The notes: a model not told the origin generated them from the sequence alone. A stretch of 64,000 nt of DNA from Corynebacterium kutscheri (GCF_000980835.1 NZ_CP011312.1:1674001-1738000), one strand, 5' to 3'. Counted from the first letter of the stretch, positions 45,223-56,677 are shown. A program made the numbers and translations.

Positions 45223-45845
45223 AATTTCACTTTTTAGGCGATACCGCCGTACTCATTGACCTAGAATCACTAACACATGTGTTAGCACTTTTTAGTGCGC
45301 TTGCTCATGCCCAGCGCGAGGGAGATTTCGCAGGTGTTATTGAGTTTGTTCCGGCAGCTACTACTTTATTAGCCAAACTTGATACCACCGTATTATCTCA
45401 ATCTGAATTCATCGAAAAGACTCGTCGAATAGAAGTACTTACCGATAGCACTGCTGCTTCGCAGACCGAACCAATTAGTATTCCGGTTGCTTATAACGGC
45501 GCAGATCTTTCTGAGGCAGCTAGCATTACCGGATTGAATGTCCGTGAGCTTATCGACGCTCATACCTCAATCACCTGGACAGCAGCTTTTGGTGGTTTTG
45601 CACCAGGTTTTATGTATTTAGTCACCGATGCCCCATGGTTTGAAATTCCGCGTTTGGCTAGCCCGCGCACCCACATACCTGCTGGTTCAGTAGCATTAGC
45701 CGGCGGTTTTTCTGCTGTTTATCCAGCAGTATCTCCTGGTGGCTGGCAGCTTCTTGGCATCACCGAAGAGATTATGTGGGAAACTCACCGTGCTCGCCCG
45801 AGTTTAATTATGCCTGGCGATACCGTTCGATTTATAGAGGTATAA
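45219..45845 (+). CDS. pxpB: 5-oxoprolinase subunit B
   Basis: 208 aa KipI family. The signature FGGFAPGFMYL is present, with IPAGSVALAGGFSAVYP and SPGGWQLLG. It pairs with PxpC. The start overlaps pxpA by 4 nt. In Bacillus KipI was named as a kinase inhibitor, but the oxoprolinase role is the general one. Confidence 0.94.
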   Translation: MKFHFLGDTAVLIDLESLTHVLALFSALAHAQREGDFAGVIEFVPAATTLLAKLDTTVLSQSEFIEKTRRIEVLTDSTAASQTEPISIPVAYNGADLSEAASITGLNVRELIDAHTSITWTAAFGGFAPGFMYLVTDAPWFEIPRLASPRTHIPAGSVALAGGFSAVYPAVSPGGWQLLGITEEIMWETHRARPSLIMPGDTVRFIEV

Positions 45846-45850
45846 GCACA

Positions 45851-46738
45851 ATGAACACACTTTTTCATGTCCTAACCCCTGGTATGCAGGCGATTTTCCA
45901 AGATCAAGGTCGCTACGGTTTTGCTAGTACCGGTGTCGGTTCTGCTGGTAGTTTTGATCGTCTTTCAGCAAGTCGCGCAAATCAGGCAGTTGGCAACCGG
46001 ACTAGTTCTCCAGTCATAGAGATTTTATTTGGTGGTTTCAGTATTCAAGCCCATACGCAATGTGCGGTTGTTTTTAGCGGAACTCATGCAGAAATCAGTG
46101 TTATAAAACTCGCGGGTATCGTCGAAAAGTATTACACCAATCACGTACTCTGTGTAGAAGCCGGCGATATTATTACTCTGCACAAGCCGCAATACGGTAT
46201 GCGTGCTTATTGTGCGGTACGCGGTGGTTTTGATGTTGAACCAATACTTGGCTCGGCATCTTATGACGCGCTCAGCGGTATTGGTCCAGCTCCGCTTAGT
46301 AGTGGCGATATGTTATGTGGTAGTAACCAATTCCTCGTCGAAGATCATTGGTCACCAGAACGAGAACTTCCCCAACCCCAACCACCACTGCCGGTGGAAA
46401 CTCTCGAGGTTGTTTTAGGACCACGTGATGATTGGTTTACTACAGAAACTGTAGCGAGTTTCCTTAGCCAAAAATTTAGCGTAAGCCCCGATTCCAACCG
46501 AATTGGTGTGCGTATGATCCCCACCACGCCTTTAGAGCACTTACGTTCAGGTGAACTAGCTAGCGAAGGTATGGTGCGTGGTTGCATCCAAGTACCACCA
46601 AATGGCCACCCGGTTGTTTTTGGCCCAGACCACCCAGTTACTGGTGGTTATCCGGTGATTGCAGTACTAACCTCAGCGGCTTGTGATCGTCTTGGCCAAC
46701 TTCCACCGGGGCATATCGTTCAATTTCAATTAGCCTAA
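45851..46738 (+). CDS. pxpC: 5-oxoprolinase subunit C
   Basis: 295 aa KipA family with the N-terminal GMQAIFQDQGRYGFASTGV and later VVLGPRDDWF and GMVRGCIQVPPNG motifs. The ATG at 45851 lies 5 nt after pxpB; a longer upstream reading is in the pxpB region and is rejected. Final gene of the operon; no terminator is seen before the convergent acetyltransferase gene 6 nt away. Confidence 0.94.
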   Translation: MNTLFHVLTPGMQAIFQDQGRYGFASTGVGSAGSFDRLSASRANQAVGNRTSSPVIEILFGGFSIQAHTQCAVVFSGTHAEISVIKLAGIVEKYYTNHVLCVEAGDIITLHKPQYGMRAYCAVRGGFDVEPILGSASYDALSGIGPAPLSSGDMLCGSNQFLVEDHWSPERELPQPQPPLPVETLEVVLGPRDDWFTTETVASFLSQKFSVSPDSNRIGVRMIPTTPLEHLRSGELASEGMVRGCIQVPPNGHPVVFGPDHPVTGGYPVIAVLTSAACDRLGQLPPGHIVQFQLA

Positions 46739-46744
46739 CTACGC

Positions 46745-47305
46745 TTAGACAAGAGCTGCGGCTGTTTCATCGTCAATTTCTGGTTTGGGAAGTAATTTCT
46801 CATAAACCTCTGTCGAGCGCCACTGTCCGGCAAGCTCACCATATGTCATTTTGGCTAAATGGCTAAAGGTTCCAACTTTTTCAAAGCCACGAGAAATATG
46901 CAGCTTCGCAGAACCGTCATTTTCTGGGAAAATCCAGGAATGGATCGCCCATTTTTCTAAACCTTGGCATACTTCAATGAGTTTGTCTAAAAGCGCTCCG
47001 GCAACTCCGCGTCCGCGGGCATCGGGGTGAATATAAATCGAGTCTTCGACTACTCCATGAAAAACACTACGAGTAGAAATCGGTGCCGCTGCTACCCATC
47101 CGATCACCTTATTATTGTCATGTGTTTCTACTGCCACATATAAGGTTTCTAGAATCTTAGTGGCACTAAATTTTTCCCAGCTGGGTGCCTCTACCTCATA
47201 GGTAGCATGGCCGGTTTCTAAACCAAGTAAATAGATCTGTTGTACCTGGCCAAAATCAGAACGTTGTAGTGGACGAATCACAAAATCTTTATCGGACATG
47301 GACAC
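46745..47305 (-). CDS. GNAT acetyltransferase, phosphinothricin-acetyltransferase-like
   Basis: About 186 aa. The acetyl-CoA motif is HPDARGRGVAGALL; VIGWVAAAPISTRSVF and EDSIYIHPDARG resemble the PAT/MddA group, which acetylates phosphinothricin or methionine sulfoximine analogues. The GTG at 47305 has AAGGA at 6-nt spacing; the ATG two codons further (47299) is an alternative. Substrate not known. Confidence 0.82.
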   Translation of the reverse strand: MSMSDKDFVIRPLQRSDFGQVQQIYLLGLETGHATYEVEAPSWEKFSATKILETLYVAVETHDNNKVIGWVAAAPISTRSVFHGVVEDSIYIHPDARGRGVAGALLDKLIEVCQGLEKWAIHSWIFPENDGSAKLHISRGFEKVGTFSHLAKMTYGELAGQWRSTEVYEKLLPKPEIDDETAAALV

Positions 47306-47350
47306 AATTGTTCCTTCGATAGGTGATCGCGGCAACTATTTTTGCCCAAA

Positions 47351-48022
47351 CTAGCGTCGTTTCCGCCCGGTTTTCCCACGCGTAGCACTACGTTTACTAA
47401 CACCACCTTTTCTTATTGTTGCTTGTCGACGCTTCGCTTTTTCCTGTGTTTTTTGTTTCGCAGTTTTCTTTACCGTCTGCCGGGAAGAATTTGGGGTCCG
47501 CCCTTTAGCAATACCGACAAAATCTTGAATAGCTTCGCTATCTTTTTCTTTTTTCCATACCAATGCAATCTGAGTACTAGGCTGTTGGCCAGAAAAACCG
47601 CGATGCTCAATAAGTTTTCCGCTAAGTACTTTCAACAAAGGACGTGGTGCAATTACTATGCCGACATTGGCGGCTACTAGTTGTAGTCCATTACGTACTG
47701 CAGGAATATCTACTTCGACACCACTGCGATAATGAATGATTTCTTCACTAATGTCTTCTTCACTTAATGTGGGAACGAGTGTAAGCGTATGTTCTTTAGG
47801 AAGTGCTACTCCTAAAGCTTCTTCGTATAGAACCACCTTGTGTAGTTCGTCATTAAGCCGATGGTCGGGAAGCCTGGTTAACACAAGATCTGCTGAATCG
47901 TTAAGGATGTCGGCTAAAGGATCATCGCTGCGTTGGGTCTGTAGACCATAAGAGGTTCGGGTATTAAAGCGATCAAACCATTTATCTGGTTCGGTGCCGG
48001 TGATGAAACTTAGGCGCAACAT
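47351..48022 (-). CDS. LysR-type effector-domain protein lacking the DNA-binding domain, with basic tail
   Basis: About 223 aa. Residues 1-165 resemble a LysR substrate-binding domain (LRLSFITGTEPDKW, ADLVLTRLPD, NVGIVIAPRPLL). There is no HTH N-terminal of it: upstream on this strand lies the divergent DUF5997 gene. The last 50 residues are Lys/Arg-rich (KKTAKQKTQEKAKRR), perhaps binding nucleic acid. This divergent pairing with DUF5997 occurs in related actinobacteria. Start chosen at ATG 48022. Confidence 0.75.
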   Translation of the reverse strand: MLRLSFITGTEPDKWFDRFNTRTSYGLQTQRSDDPLADILNDSADLVLTRLPDHRLNDELHKVVLYEEALGVALPKEHTLTLVPTLSEEDISEEIIHYRSGVEVDIPAVRNGLQLVAANVGIVIAPRPLLKVLSGKLIEHRGFSGQQPSTQIALVWKKEKDSEAIQDFVGIAKGRTPNSSRQTVKKTAKQKTQEKAKRRQATIRKGGVSKRSATRGKTGRKRR

Positions 48023-48040
48023 GAATCCAATGGTACCGTT

Positions 48041-48433
48041 ATGGGCGTGAATGAAGAATCTGTCCGCATGCCATCTGGCACCGCTATGAAGCCGCAGACT
48101 GCTGCTAAGAAATTGGGTATCTATCTGCCGGCCGCTCCAGAGGAGTTCCAAAATAGTGCACTCAGTCATGAGGAATTCGTAGCTTTACAAACTGATCCAC
48201 CTCAGTGGCTGCAAGAATTACGCCGTACCGGCCCGCATCCTCGCCCAGTAGTCGCTCAAAAATTAGGCATCACCATTGCCGCGCTCAAGCGCAATGATAT
48301 GGATAAGCCACTAACCACAGACGAAATTAAAGTACTCCTAGAAAATCAGCCTGATTGGTTGCGGCAAGCGCGTACTGCTCTGGCCGAACAACGTACTGAA
48401 TACGCTGCTACCAAAGAAGATAGTTCCAACTAA
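48041..48433 (+). CDS. DUF5997 family protein
   Basis: 130 aa, with MKPQTAAKKLGIYLPAAPEE, the conserved N-terminal block, and VAQKLGITIAALKRN, which resembles a helix-turn-helix. Its function is unknown. The start lies 18 nt from the start of the divergent LysR-like gene, so the promoters must overlap the coding regions. Starts at 48041 or at the internal ATG at 48086 (MKPQT) are both possible. Confidence 0.75.
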   Translation: MGVNEESVRMPSGTAMKPQTAAKKLGIYLPAAPEEFQNSALSHEEFVALQTDPPQWLQELRRTGPHPRPVVAQKLGITIAALKRNDMDKPLTTDEIKVLLENQPDWLRQARTALAEQRTEYAATKEDSSN

Positions 48434-48453
48434 AAGCCTAGCGTTTTATATTT

Positions 48454-48945
48454 CTAGTTAGGTGAAACCGCCGCACATTGGATAAGACGTTGCATCGTCT
48501 TATCCGTCCAGGCTTCTTTGGGAGGAACAAAATAAATCATTTGAACAAACTGCTGGTTTGGTTCGGTTTGGTACTCACCTAGTCTCTCAGCACATATTCT
48601 CTCTGCTTGAGTAAAAAGCACTTCCTCACCGGGATACTCGGAAAACTCAACTGGTTGCACGCCGATAATGACTGCATCATGTGGCTGTGCGCAATCAATT
48701 TTTTGCACTTTTTCTACCATCGTGGATTCAGTAGGCAAAAGACCAGCAATATTATAAATAAAACAATCTCCTACTGTGCTCTGACTTATTGCTTGGTATT
48801 CATCAGGTTTATCATCAAGACTCGTTATACCCTGTGCTTCGGTAGTTTCAGCTGCTGGAAAGTCATGGGAATCTGACGTACACGCTATAAGTCCGCCACC
48901 TAGGCTCACCGATAGGACGAGACCTACAATACTGACTGCTCGCAT
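48454..48945 (-). CDS. Lipoprotein with septum-formation-like domain
   Basis: About 163 aa. Signal peptide with lipobox GLIAC (Cys about 22), an acidic Thr-rich linker, and a domain with VGDCFIYN, IDCAQPHDAVIIGV and ERICAERLGEY. The Cys-Pro-His and paired-cysteine layout resembles the actinobacterial septum-formation domain family. The ATG at 48945 follows AAAGG; upstream ATGs are less well spaced. Confidence 0.72.
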   Translation of the reverse strand: MRAVSIVGLVLSVSLGGGLIACTSDSHDFPAAETTEAQGITSLDDKPDEYQAISQSTVGDCFIYNIAGLLPTESTMVEKVQKIDCAQPHDAVIIGVQPVEFSEYPGEEVLFTQAERICAERLGEYQTEPNQQFVQMIYFVPPKEAWTDKTMQRLIQCAAVSPN

Positions 48946-49120
48946 AGCTACCATCCTTTCGATACCGGCATGTAAGGGTAGCACAACTGATTTTTCCCTA
49001 ATCTTAATCCCAGATTTTTCTCGCCTAAGGTTTTAGGTATCACTTCTTAACTATCTGCCCCATTCCCCAACACCTCAAATGGCTTAAATCACTCTTAAGA
49101 CTGAAGTATAAAAAATTACC

Positions 49121-49152
49121 TTTCACTCAGTGAAATCTTGCACTTAGTGAAA
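49121..49152. promoter_or_regulatory. Tandem operator of the TetR-type regulator
   Basis: TTTCACTCAGTGAAA (49121-49135) is a perfect palindrome, and TTGCACTTAGTGAAA (49138-49152) is a near copy 17 bp away. They lie 23-54 bp upstream of the tetR-like start, just downstream of a TATAAA box (49107). The arrangement is typical for autoregulation by a TetR-family repressor. Confidence 0.75.
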
Positions 49153-49174
49153 TTATGGGAGTAAGGTAACGCCC

Positions 49175-49798
49175 ATGTCTACTACAGTTTCGCTACGCGA
49201 ACGTAAAAAACAACAAACTCGGTATGCTCTTGAAGACACTGCAACCAAGCTTGTTCTCGAGCGCGGACTCAACCAAGTCACCGTGGAAGACATTTGCGCA
49301 CCAGTCGGGGTTTCTAAACGCACTTTTTTTAACTATTTTGCGGAAAAAGAAGAAGCCATCTTAGGCATACCGCCCGAAAAACTAGGCGAACAAGAGAAAA
49401 ATCTTTTCCTCAGCACAGAATTAGAGCTCCCAGAAGCAGTACTAACTCTCATGCTCACCTATGTATTAGGCACTGATACCACTAGGGAGTGGGAACTATA
49501 TAAACGACGGCATACGATCGTCGAAAAGCATCCCGAGCTACATGGCTTCCAACGTGCCTATGCTCTGAACTGGTTATGTGAGGCTACTGCCCTTATCGAA
49601 ACATATTTGGTAGCCAATCCAGAAAAATCAGCAACTTCTTTGGATCCGCATTATGAGGCACATACCATTGCAAATCTAGCATTAAGCGTAATATTTGCCA
49701 GCATACATACCAGCAATACTGATATGTCCACACCACAAACTTTTCGCGATGCTGCTTTTCATACACTGAAAACCTATCGCGCTATTTTGAATCATTAA
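49175..49798 (+). CDS. TetR family regulator
   Basis: 207 aa with an N-terminal HTH: RYALEDTATKLVLERGLNQVTVEDIC and VSKRTFFNYFAEKEEAIL. The C-terminal ligand domain is unspecific. It is followed by an MFS exporter 71 nt downstream, which suggests control of that exporter in response to its substrates. GTAAGG ribosome site. Contains one perfect 11-mer copy (49519-49529). Confidence 0.9.
   Translation: MSTTVSLRERKKQQTRYALEDTATKLVLERGLNQVTVEDICAPVGVSKRTFFNYFAEKEEAILGIPPEKLGEQEKNLFLSTELELPEAVLTLMLTYVLGTDTTREWELYKRRHTIVEKHPELHGFQRAYALNWLCEATALIETYLVANPEKSATSLDPHYEAHTIANLALSVIFASIHTSNTDMSTPQTFRDAAFHTLKTYRAILNH
49519..49529 (-). repeat. Dispersed 11-mer, copy 7
   Basis: Perfect copy inside the tetR-like gene, antisense to it. 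Confidence 0.85.
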
Positions 49799-49860
49799 TT
49801 CACATTATTCATTCAGCGCTACCAAACAACCTTTTACACCACCAATAAAACTGAAACTAA

Positions 49861-51540
<1,680 letters not shown>

Positions 51541-51546
51541 TAACCA

Positions 51547-51590
51547 AAATCCGGTGTGCATTATCTATTCTCATAATGCACACCGGATTT
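51547..51590. terminator. Strong bidirectional terminator
   Basis: An 18-bp perfect stem (AAATCCGGTGTGCATTAT and complement) with an 8-nt loop and TTATTATT after it. Serves the MFS gene and, on the other strand, glyA. Confidence 0.92.
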
Positions 51591-51604
51591 TTATTATTAG
51601 CTTT

Positions 51605-51615
51605 GCTTTTCGACG
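51605..51615 (+). repeat. Dispersed 11-mer, copy 8
   Basis: Perfect copy 14 bp after the MFS/glyA terminator; its TTTTCGA pairs with TCGAAAA 24 bp further. Confidence 0.85.
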
Positions 51616-51643
51616 TGAATAGCACTGCAGTGCTTATCGAAAA
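51607..51643 (-). terminator. Second hairpin downstream of glyA
   Basis: TTTTCGA and TCGAAAA flank the self-complementary AGCACTGCAGTGCT (51621-51634). The left arm is part of a dispersed 11-mer copy (51605-51615). It lies 22 nt past the glyA stop and may terminate glyA. Confidence 0.55.
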
Positions 51644-51664
51644 AACAAAACTAACCGTTCTAGC

Positions 51665-52954
51665 TTAAAGTAGCTTCCACTCCTCTAGGCCTTCATAAAG
51701 TGGATACTGCCCAGCAAGTGCTTCTACCCTAGCGCGCAAAGTTGCAACATCAGCATTATGTCCGTCGGTTAATGCGATGCCAATAATATCGGCAACCTCG
51801 CTAAAGCCGGCTGCATCAAAACCGCGTGTTGCTAGTGCCGGGGTGCCAATACGAAGACCAGAGGTAACCATTGGTGGACGAGGATCGAAAGGAACCGCGT
51901 TACGGTTAACGGTGATACCAACTTGGTGCAAAAGATCCTCTGCTTGCTGGCCATCAAGAGCAGAGTTGCGCAAATCTACCAATACTAGATGCACATCAGT
52001 TCCCCCGGTAAGCACCGACACCCCTGCATTACGAGCATCCTCACTGGTTAGCCGCTCAGCGATGATTCGGGCACCTTCTAAGGTACGTTCCTGGCGTTCC
52101 TTAAACTCTGCAGTGCCAGCCATCTTCATTGCTACGGCTTTAGCAGCAATAGCGTGCATCAATGGTCCACCCTGTTGGCCTGGGAAAACAGAAGAATTAA
52201 GCTTCTTCGCATAATCCTGCTTGGCTAAAATCATGCCCGAGCGTGGACCACCTAGGGTCTTATGTACGGTGGTAGAAACCACATCTGCATAAGGAACTGG
52301 GCTGGGGTGTAAATCAGCAGCGACAAGACCGGCGAAATGCGCCATATCTACCCATAGTTTTGCGCCAACCTCATCAGCGATTGACCTAAAGGCCGCAAAA
52401 TCAAGATGACGCGGATAAGCCGACCAACCAGCAATAAGCACCTGAGGCTTTTCTTTGATCGCCTGTTCACGCAGCTTATCCATATCAATGCGATAATTGT
52501 CAGGCTCAACCTCATAGGCGGCAACCTCATAAAGCTTGCCGGAGAAATTCAAATGCATACCGTGGGTGAGATGTCCGCCATGAGCTAAGGAAAGACCCAT
52601 GATCTTCTCCCCTGGGTTAGCAAGTGACATCAATACCGCAGCATTAGCTTGGGCACCTGCATGGGGTTGAACATTGGCAAACTCAGCACCGAATAGTTCC
52701 TTGGCACGGTTACGGGCAAGGTCCTCAACAACATCGGCATTTTCACAGCCACCATAATAGCGGCGCCCTGGGTAACCCTCAGCGTATTTGTTCGTGAAAA
52801 CAGAGCCCTGCGCCTGCAATACCGAGCGAGGAACAAAGTTTTCCGAAGCGATCATTTCTAGTGTATTGCGCTGACGAGCCAACTCATTTGCAATGGCTCC
52901 GGCAACTTCGGGGTCAAAATCGGACAAAGATTGGTTACGAATATCGTTGGTCAT
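51665..52954 (-). CDS. glyA: Serine hydroxymethyltransferase
   Basis: 429 aa PLP enzyme converting serine and tetrahydrofolate to glycine and methylene-tetrahydrofolate. The PLP lysine is in [14 protein letters not shown] (Lys232). [14 protein letters not shown] and ENF near 40 are conserved. Divergent from coaA, the order of C. glutamicum and Rv1092c-Rv1093. Confidence 0.96.
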   Translation of the reverse strand: MTNDIRNQSLSDFDPEVAGAIANELARQRNTLEMIASENFVPRSVLQAQGSVFTNKYAEGYPGRRYYGGCENADVVEDLARNRAKELFGAEFANVQPHAGAQANAAVLMSLANPGEKIMGLSLAHGGHLTHGMHLNFSGKLYEVAAYEVEPDNYRIDMDKLREQAIKEKPQVLIAGWSAYPRHLDFAAFRSIADEVGAKLWVDMAHFAGLVAADLHPSPVPYADVVSTTVHKTLGGPRSGMILAKQDYAKKLNSSVFPGQQGGPLMHAIAAKAVAMKMAGTAEFKERQERTLEGARIIAERLTSEDARNAGVSVLTGGTDVHLVLVDLRNSALDGQQAEDLLHQVGITVNRNAVPFDPRPPMVTSGLRIGTPALATRGFDAAGFSEVADIIGIALTDGHNADVATLRARVEALAGQYPLYEGLEEWKLL

Positions 52955-53108
52955 GGCAATAAGCCTGAGAACCTTTCAGTATGCGAAACAGGAGGAATGC
53001 CCAAACGAGTAAAACCCTAAAAGCATTCGCCGCTTAGTCTATATCAGGTGTACGTATCAACGAGAGGAAGTACACATAATTTCCTTTTCTGCCTTAGACA
53101 GTTGCACA

Positions 53109-54044
53109 ATGGTGCTCATGGCTCGCACCAAGGATTCCAGCCCATACCTTGATTTCGATCGTCAACAATGGCGCCACCTACGTCAGTCTATGCCGCAGGT
53201 ACTTAGCGAAGAAGAAGTGATCGCATTACGAGGCATCGGTGAAAATATTGATCTCGATGAGGTCACCGATGTCTACCTGCCATTATCGCGTCTGATTCAT
53301 TTTCAAGTACAAGCCCGCCAGGAATTAACGGCAGCTACGGAAGCCTTCTTAGGTGAAAAAACACCCCATGTCCCTTTTGTTATCGGGGTTGCTGGATCAG
53401 TGGCAGTAGGTAAATCTACTACTGCGCGTCTATTACAGGTTTTGCTTCAACGGTGGGAATCACACCCCCGAGTCGATCTTGTCACCACCGATGGTTTCCT
53501 TTACCCCGCAGCTGAACTTAATCAACGTGGAATCATGGAACGAAAAGGTTATCCGGAAAGCTACGATCAACGAGCGCTGTTACGTTTTGTTACCGACGTG
53601 AAATCAGGTAAAGCCAATGTACAGGCACCTGTTTATTCACACACCGCATATGATCGCGTGCCCGATAAATTCATTACGGTTAACCGTCCCGATATTCTTA
53701 TTCTCGAAGGACTCAACGTTTTACAAACTGGTCCCACACTAGCGATCAGCGATCTTTTCGATTTTTCCGTCTACGTTGATGCCTGCACCAAGGATATCGA
53801 ACGCTGGTATATTAACCGTTTTCTAAAATTGCGTTCTTCTGCATTCCGGGTACCCGGCGCGCATTTTTCCCATTACGCGACTATGTCTGATTCCGAGGCT
53901 ACCCATGCGGCGCGTAATATTTGGCAATCTATTAACCTACCTAACCTGGTAGAAAATATCTTGCCTACTCGAATTAAAGCCTCGCTTGTTTTGCGCAAAG
54001 GATCCGACCACGCAGTTCAGCGAGTACGGATGCGCAAAATTTAA
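53109..54044 (+). CDS. coaA: Pantothenate kinase type I
   Basis: 311 aa. The P-loop is [12 protein letters not shown] (about 93-104), with [16 protein letters not shown] and a C-terminal [11 protein letters not shown] segment of CoaA. It phosphorylates pantothenate, the first step to coenzyme A. ATGs at 53109 and 53118 (MARTK) are possible; the ribosome site is weak. Confidence 0.95.
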   Translation: MVLMARTKDSSPYLDFDRQQWRHLRQSMPQVLSEEEVIALRGIGENIDLDEVTDVYLPLSRLIHFQVQARQELTAATEAFLGEKTPHVPFVIGVAGSVAVGKSTTARLLQVLLQRWESHPRVDLVTTDGFLYPAAELNQRGIMERKGYPESYDQRALLRFVTDVKSGKANVQAPVYSHTAYDRVPDKFITVNRPDILILEGLNVLQTGPTLAISDLFDFSVYVDACTKDIERWYINRFLKLRSSAFRVPGAHFSHYATMSDSEATHAARNIWQSINLPNLVENILPTRIKASLVLRKGSDHAVQRVRMRKI

Positions 54045-54047
54045 ATT

Positions 54048-54554
54048 TTATGGATGCGTAAAAGTAGAATCCGTGCGCGCCCAAGAAACTATTTCGTCTA
54101 GCAGCGAAAAGTCCATGCGCGAGGTGTCCTGATCGTACATGGCGATCATGCTGCGATCATTATCAGTTTTATGAGGTTTAAGTTTCAGTGCAGCACACAC
54201 ACCAGCCATTGTTGCCCGGTGTGCTGCGTTCATTGTGGAATAGCTCAGCTCACCAGGAAGATAAAACCTAGCGCAGCGCGAATCCACCATATTGGCGAGC
54301 TGATCTTTCTTTTTAGCTACCTCTAGCAAGGTCATACCTACAGCGACTACAGCTATCCGTTGATTACTTAACTTTTTAGCATATGCAGCTGCTGGAATAC
54401 TTGGCCCATGTACCGGTGAGAGCACGATAACAGTATCTGTCTGAGCAACATCTACCCCAATAGGCTGTGGTTCGCAGTCTAAAAGTCTTCCCAATTCATG
54501 AGCATATTTTTCGGTAGAACCATAAAAAGACTGATAACGAATTGCAATATTCAT
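54048..54554 (-). CDS. Flavodoxin-domain protein
   Basis: 168 aa. The N terminus IAIRYQSFYGSTEKYAHELG fits the FMN phosphate-binding loop of flavodoxins, and the layout resembles the HemG/menaquinone-dependent protoporphyrinogen oxidase-like group. The gene overlaps the uppS stop by 1 nt (TAATG), so it is coupled to that gene. Redox partner unknown. Confidence 0.78.
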   Translation of the reverse strand: MNIAIRYQSFYGSTEKYAHELGRLLDCEPQPIGVDVAQTDTVIVLSPVHGPSIPAAAYAKKLSNQRIAVVAVGMTLLEVAKKKDQLANMVDSRCARFYLPGELSYSTMNAAHRATMAGVCAALKLKPHKTDNDRSMIAMYDQDTSRMDFSLLDEIVSWARTDSTFTHP

Positions 54555-55333
54555 TATTTTCCAAATCGGCGACTACGCTGAGAATACTCACGCAGGGCTC
54601 GCAAAAAATCAAGGCGTCGAAACGCCGGCCAATAAGTATCAGTGAACCAGATTTCCGAATAAGCAGCTTGCCATAATAAGAAACCAGAAAGACGCTGTTC
54701 ACCACTAGTACGAATAACTAAATCTGGATCAGGTTGACCAGAGGTATAAAGATGAGAAGAAATAGACTCCACGCTAATGGCATTAACCAAATCATGTCCT
54801 TGCTTGCCTTCGTCAACAGCCACGGCAATAACATCGCGTACTGCATCAACAATTTCTTGACGCCCGCCATAGCCAACCGCAACGTTGACTGCAATCCCAG
54901 AATTCTGTGCGGTTAATGCTGCTGCTTTGCGCATACGTTCGGCGAACTCTTCCGGAAGCAGGTCAAGGTGTCCTACCAAACGAATCTGACAGTTCGTCTC
55001 TGGGACAGAAAGTTCATCAACAACATCGGCAATAATATCGAAAAGTAATTGCAACTCATCATTAGCGCGACCAAGGTTTTCGGTGGAAAGCAAATAGATG
55101 GTTACTAATTCCACATCAGTAGATTCACACCAGCGCACCATCTCGCCAATTTTTTTAGCTCCTACCCGGTGACCATGGCTGACATCCGTAAAACCTGCTT
55201 CCCTAGCCCAACGACGATTTCCATCACACATAATCGCAACATGGCTAGGTTGTTTCGCTCCCTCAATTTCTTTGAGCAAACGACGCTCATAGAACGGGTA
55301 AATCAGATCCCGGATCCACATTGTGCACCCCAC
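54554..55333 (-). CDS. uppS: Z-isoprenyl diphosphate synthase
   Basis: 259 aa cis-prenyltransferase. The catalytic Asp is in AIMCDGNRRWA, with YLLSTENLGR and PDLVIRTSGEQRLSGF. Corynebacteria have two paralogues; by position next to coaA, glyA and mca this corresponds to Rv1086, which makes the short Z-farnesyl diphosphate used as a primer for decaprenyl phosphate. Product length cannot be read from sequence. GTG start with AGGAGGAAGG. Confidence 0.9.
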   Translation of the reverse strand: MGCTMWIRDLIYPFYERRLLKEIEGAKQPSHVAIMCDGNRRWAREAGFTDVSHGHRVGAKKIGEMVRWCESTDVELVTIYLLSTENLGRANDELQLLFDIIADVVDELSVPETNCQIRLVGHLDLLPEEFAERMRKAAALTAQNSGIAVNVAVGYGGRQEIVDAVRDVIAVAVDEGKQGHDLVNAISVESISSHLYTSGQPDPDLVIRTSGEQRLSGFLLWQAAYSEIWFTDTYWPAFRRLDFLRALREYSQRSRRFGK

Positions 55334-55434
55334 AATGACCTTCCTCCTACTTGGCCTAGCATCTTTTCGGCAATTACACGTGCTAGCTCATTGTTCGTGC
55401 TGACAGATACGCATGTGTTACTGCATAAATTTTA

Positions 55435-55713
55435 TTAAAACCAGCTCTTTTTACGCTGATCTAGCACTCCAGCTTCAGCCATAGCTTTATCCACAGCTTC
55501 TTCGTCGAAAAGATCCAGACCATGAGCTTCAGCAAAAAGACGACGCCGATTCAACCGGTTATAACGTCGGCTAAAAGCCCAGCCAATGAACAGCACTGTG
55601 ATTAAAAGTGCCACAATCACCAGCCAACCTACTGGTGATGCTTTACCAAATTCACTACCTGCAGGGCCGGCTCCTTGTTGAGCAAGAATCAAAACAGAAT
55701 TAACAGAATCCAT
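55435..55713 (-). CDS. Small membrane protein downstream of mca
   Basis: 92 aa: a short extracytoplasmic N terminus, one membrane helix (about 28-47), and a charged tail (RRYNRLNRRRLFAEAHGLDLFDEEAVDKAM). No known function. A similar small gene is present beside mca in related genomes. Confidence 0.72.
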   Translation of the reverse strand: MDSVNSVLILAQQGAGPAGSEFGKASPVGWLVIVALLITVLFIGWAFSRRYNRLNRRRLFAEAHGLDLFDEEAVDKAMAEAGVLDQRKKSWF

Positions 55714-55813
55714 CTACTTCTCCTTCTCGATTCATTATCGCACCACTGCTGTAATTAATTAAAGGTACTCACTGGTATGCATTTTTTCTAACTGCATATT
55801 TTTACTAACGGAA

Positions 55814-56677
55814 TTATCGGAGACCGGCAAAAAGATCATCTTCTGGCAAAGATGTAGACACCCTGGTCTTAGCCAGCTCAAATTCTTCGGTAGGCCACAA
55901 TTGGCGTTGTACTTCTACTGGAGTAGCAAAAAATGTTCCGGCTGGATCAATCTGGGTAGCATGTGCACGCAGTGCTTCATCACGCGCAGAAAAATATTCT
56001 GCACAGGAAATCTGAGTAGTAACGCGCGCCATCATATCTGCGTCATGAGTTAACCAGCGCTCTAGAATTTCTTCGTATGGGCTTGGTTTTCCTTGTTCAA
56101 GTAAAAGATTATGAAACATCAGCATCCGCTGGCGGATAAAACCATGCGTGTAATACAGCTTTTGAGGTTCAAAAGCTTCACCAACTTCTGGATGATAATT
56201 AGGATCACCAGCACGCTCCCACGCCAGAATAGATACCTCATGGACTTTTAAATGGTCTGGGTGTGGATAACCGCCATTTTCGTCATAGGTAATAATGACC
56301 TGCGGGCGAAAGTCTCGAATCACCGCTACTAGCTTGCGAACTACTTCATCGTTATCAACTAAAGCAAAACTTTCTGGCGGTAATGGTGGTAGCGGATCAC
56401 CCTCGGGCAATCCGGAATCAACATACCCTAACCATTCATGCTCCACACCTAATGCAGCTACAGCAGCAGCCATTTCATCTTTGCGAACAGCCGCTATATT
56501 GTCTTTCACACCGGGCTGGTCCATAGCTGGGTTAAGAATATCGCCGCGTTCACCACCAGTGCAGGTCAGCACCTTAACGCGTGCACCTTCGTCAGCGTAG
56601 CGTGCCATGGTTGCAGCACCTTTGCTTGATTCATCATCAGGGTGCGCATGAATTGCTAATAGACGTAAATCACTCAC
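55814..56677 (-). CDS. mca: Mycothiol S-conjugate amidase
   Basis: About 287 aa LmbE-family zinc amidase that cleaves mycothiol conjugates of electrophiles in detoxification. AIHAHPDDESSKG gives the metal site (His12, Asp14, Asp15) and ENGGYPHPDHLKVHE the third ligand. The GTG at 56677, after GGAAGG, is chosen because family sequences start there. Divergent from DUF4307. Confidence 0.92.
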   Translation of the reverse strand: MSDLRLLAIHAHPDDESSKGAATMARYADEGARVKVLTCTGGERGDILNPAMDQPGVKDNIAAVRKDEMAAAVAALGVEHEWLGYVDSGLPEGDPLPPLPPESFALVDNDEVVRKLVAVIRDFRPQVIITYDENGGYPHPDHLKVHEVSILAWERAGDPNYHPEVGEAFEPQKLYYTHGFIRQRMLMFHNLLLEQGKPSPYEEILERWLTHDADMMARVTTQISCAEYFSARDEALRAHATQIDPAGTFFATPVEVQRQLWPTEEFELAKTRVSTSLPEDDLFAGLR

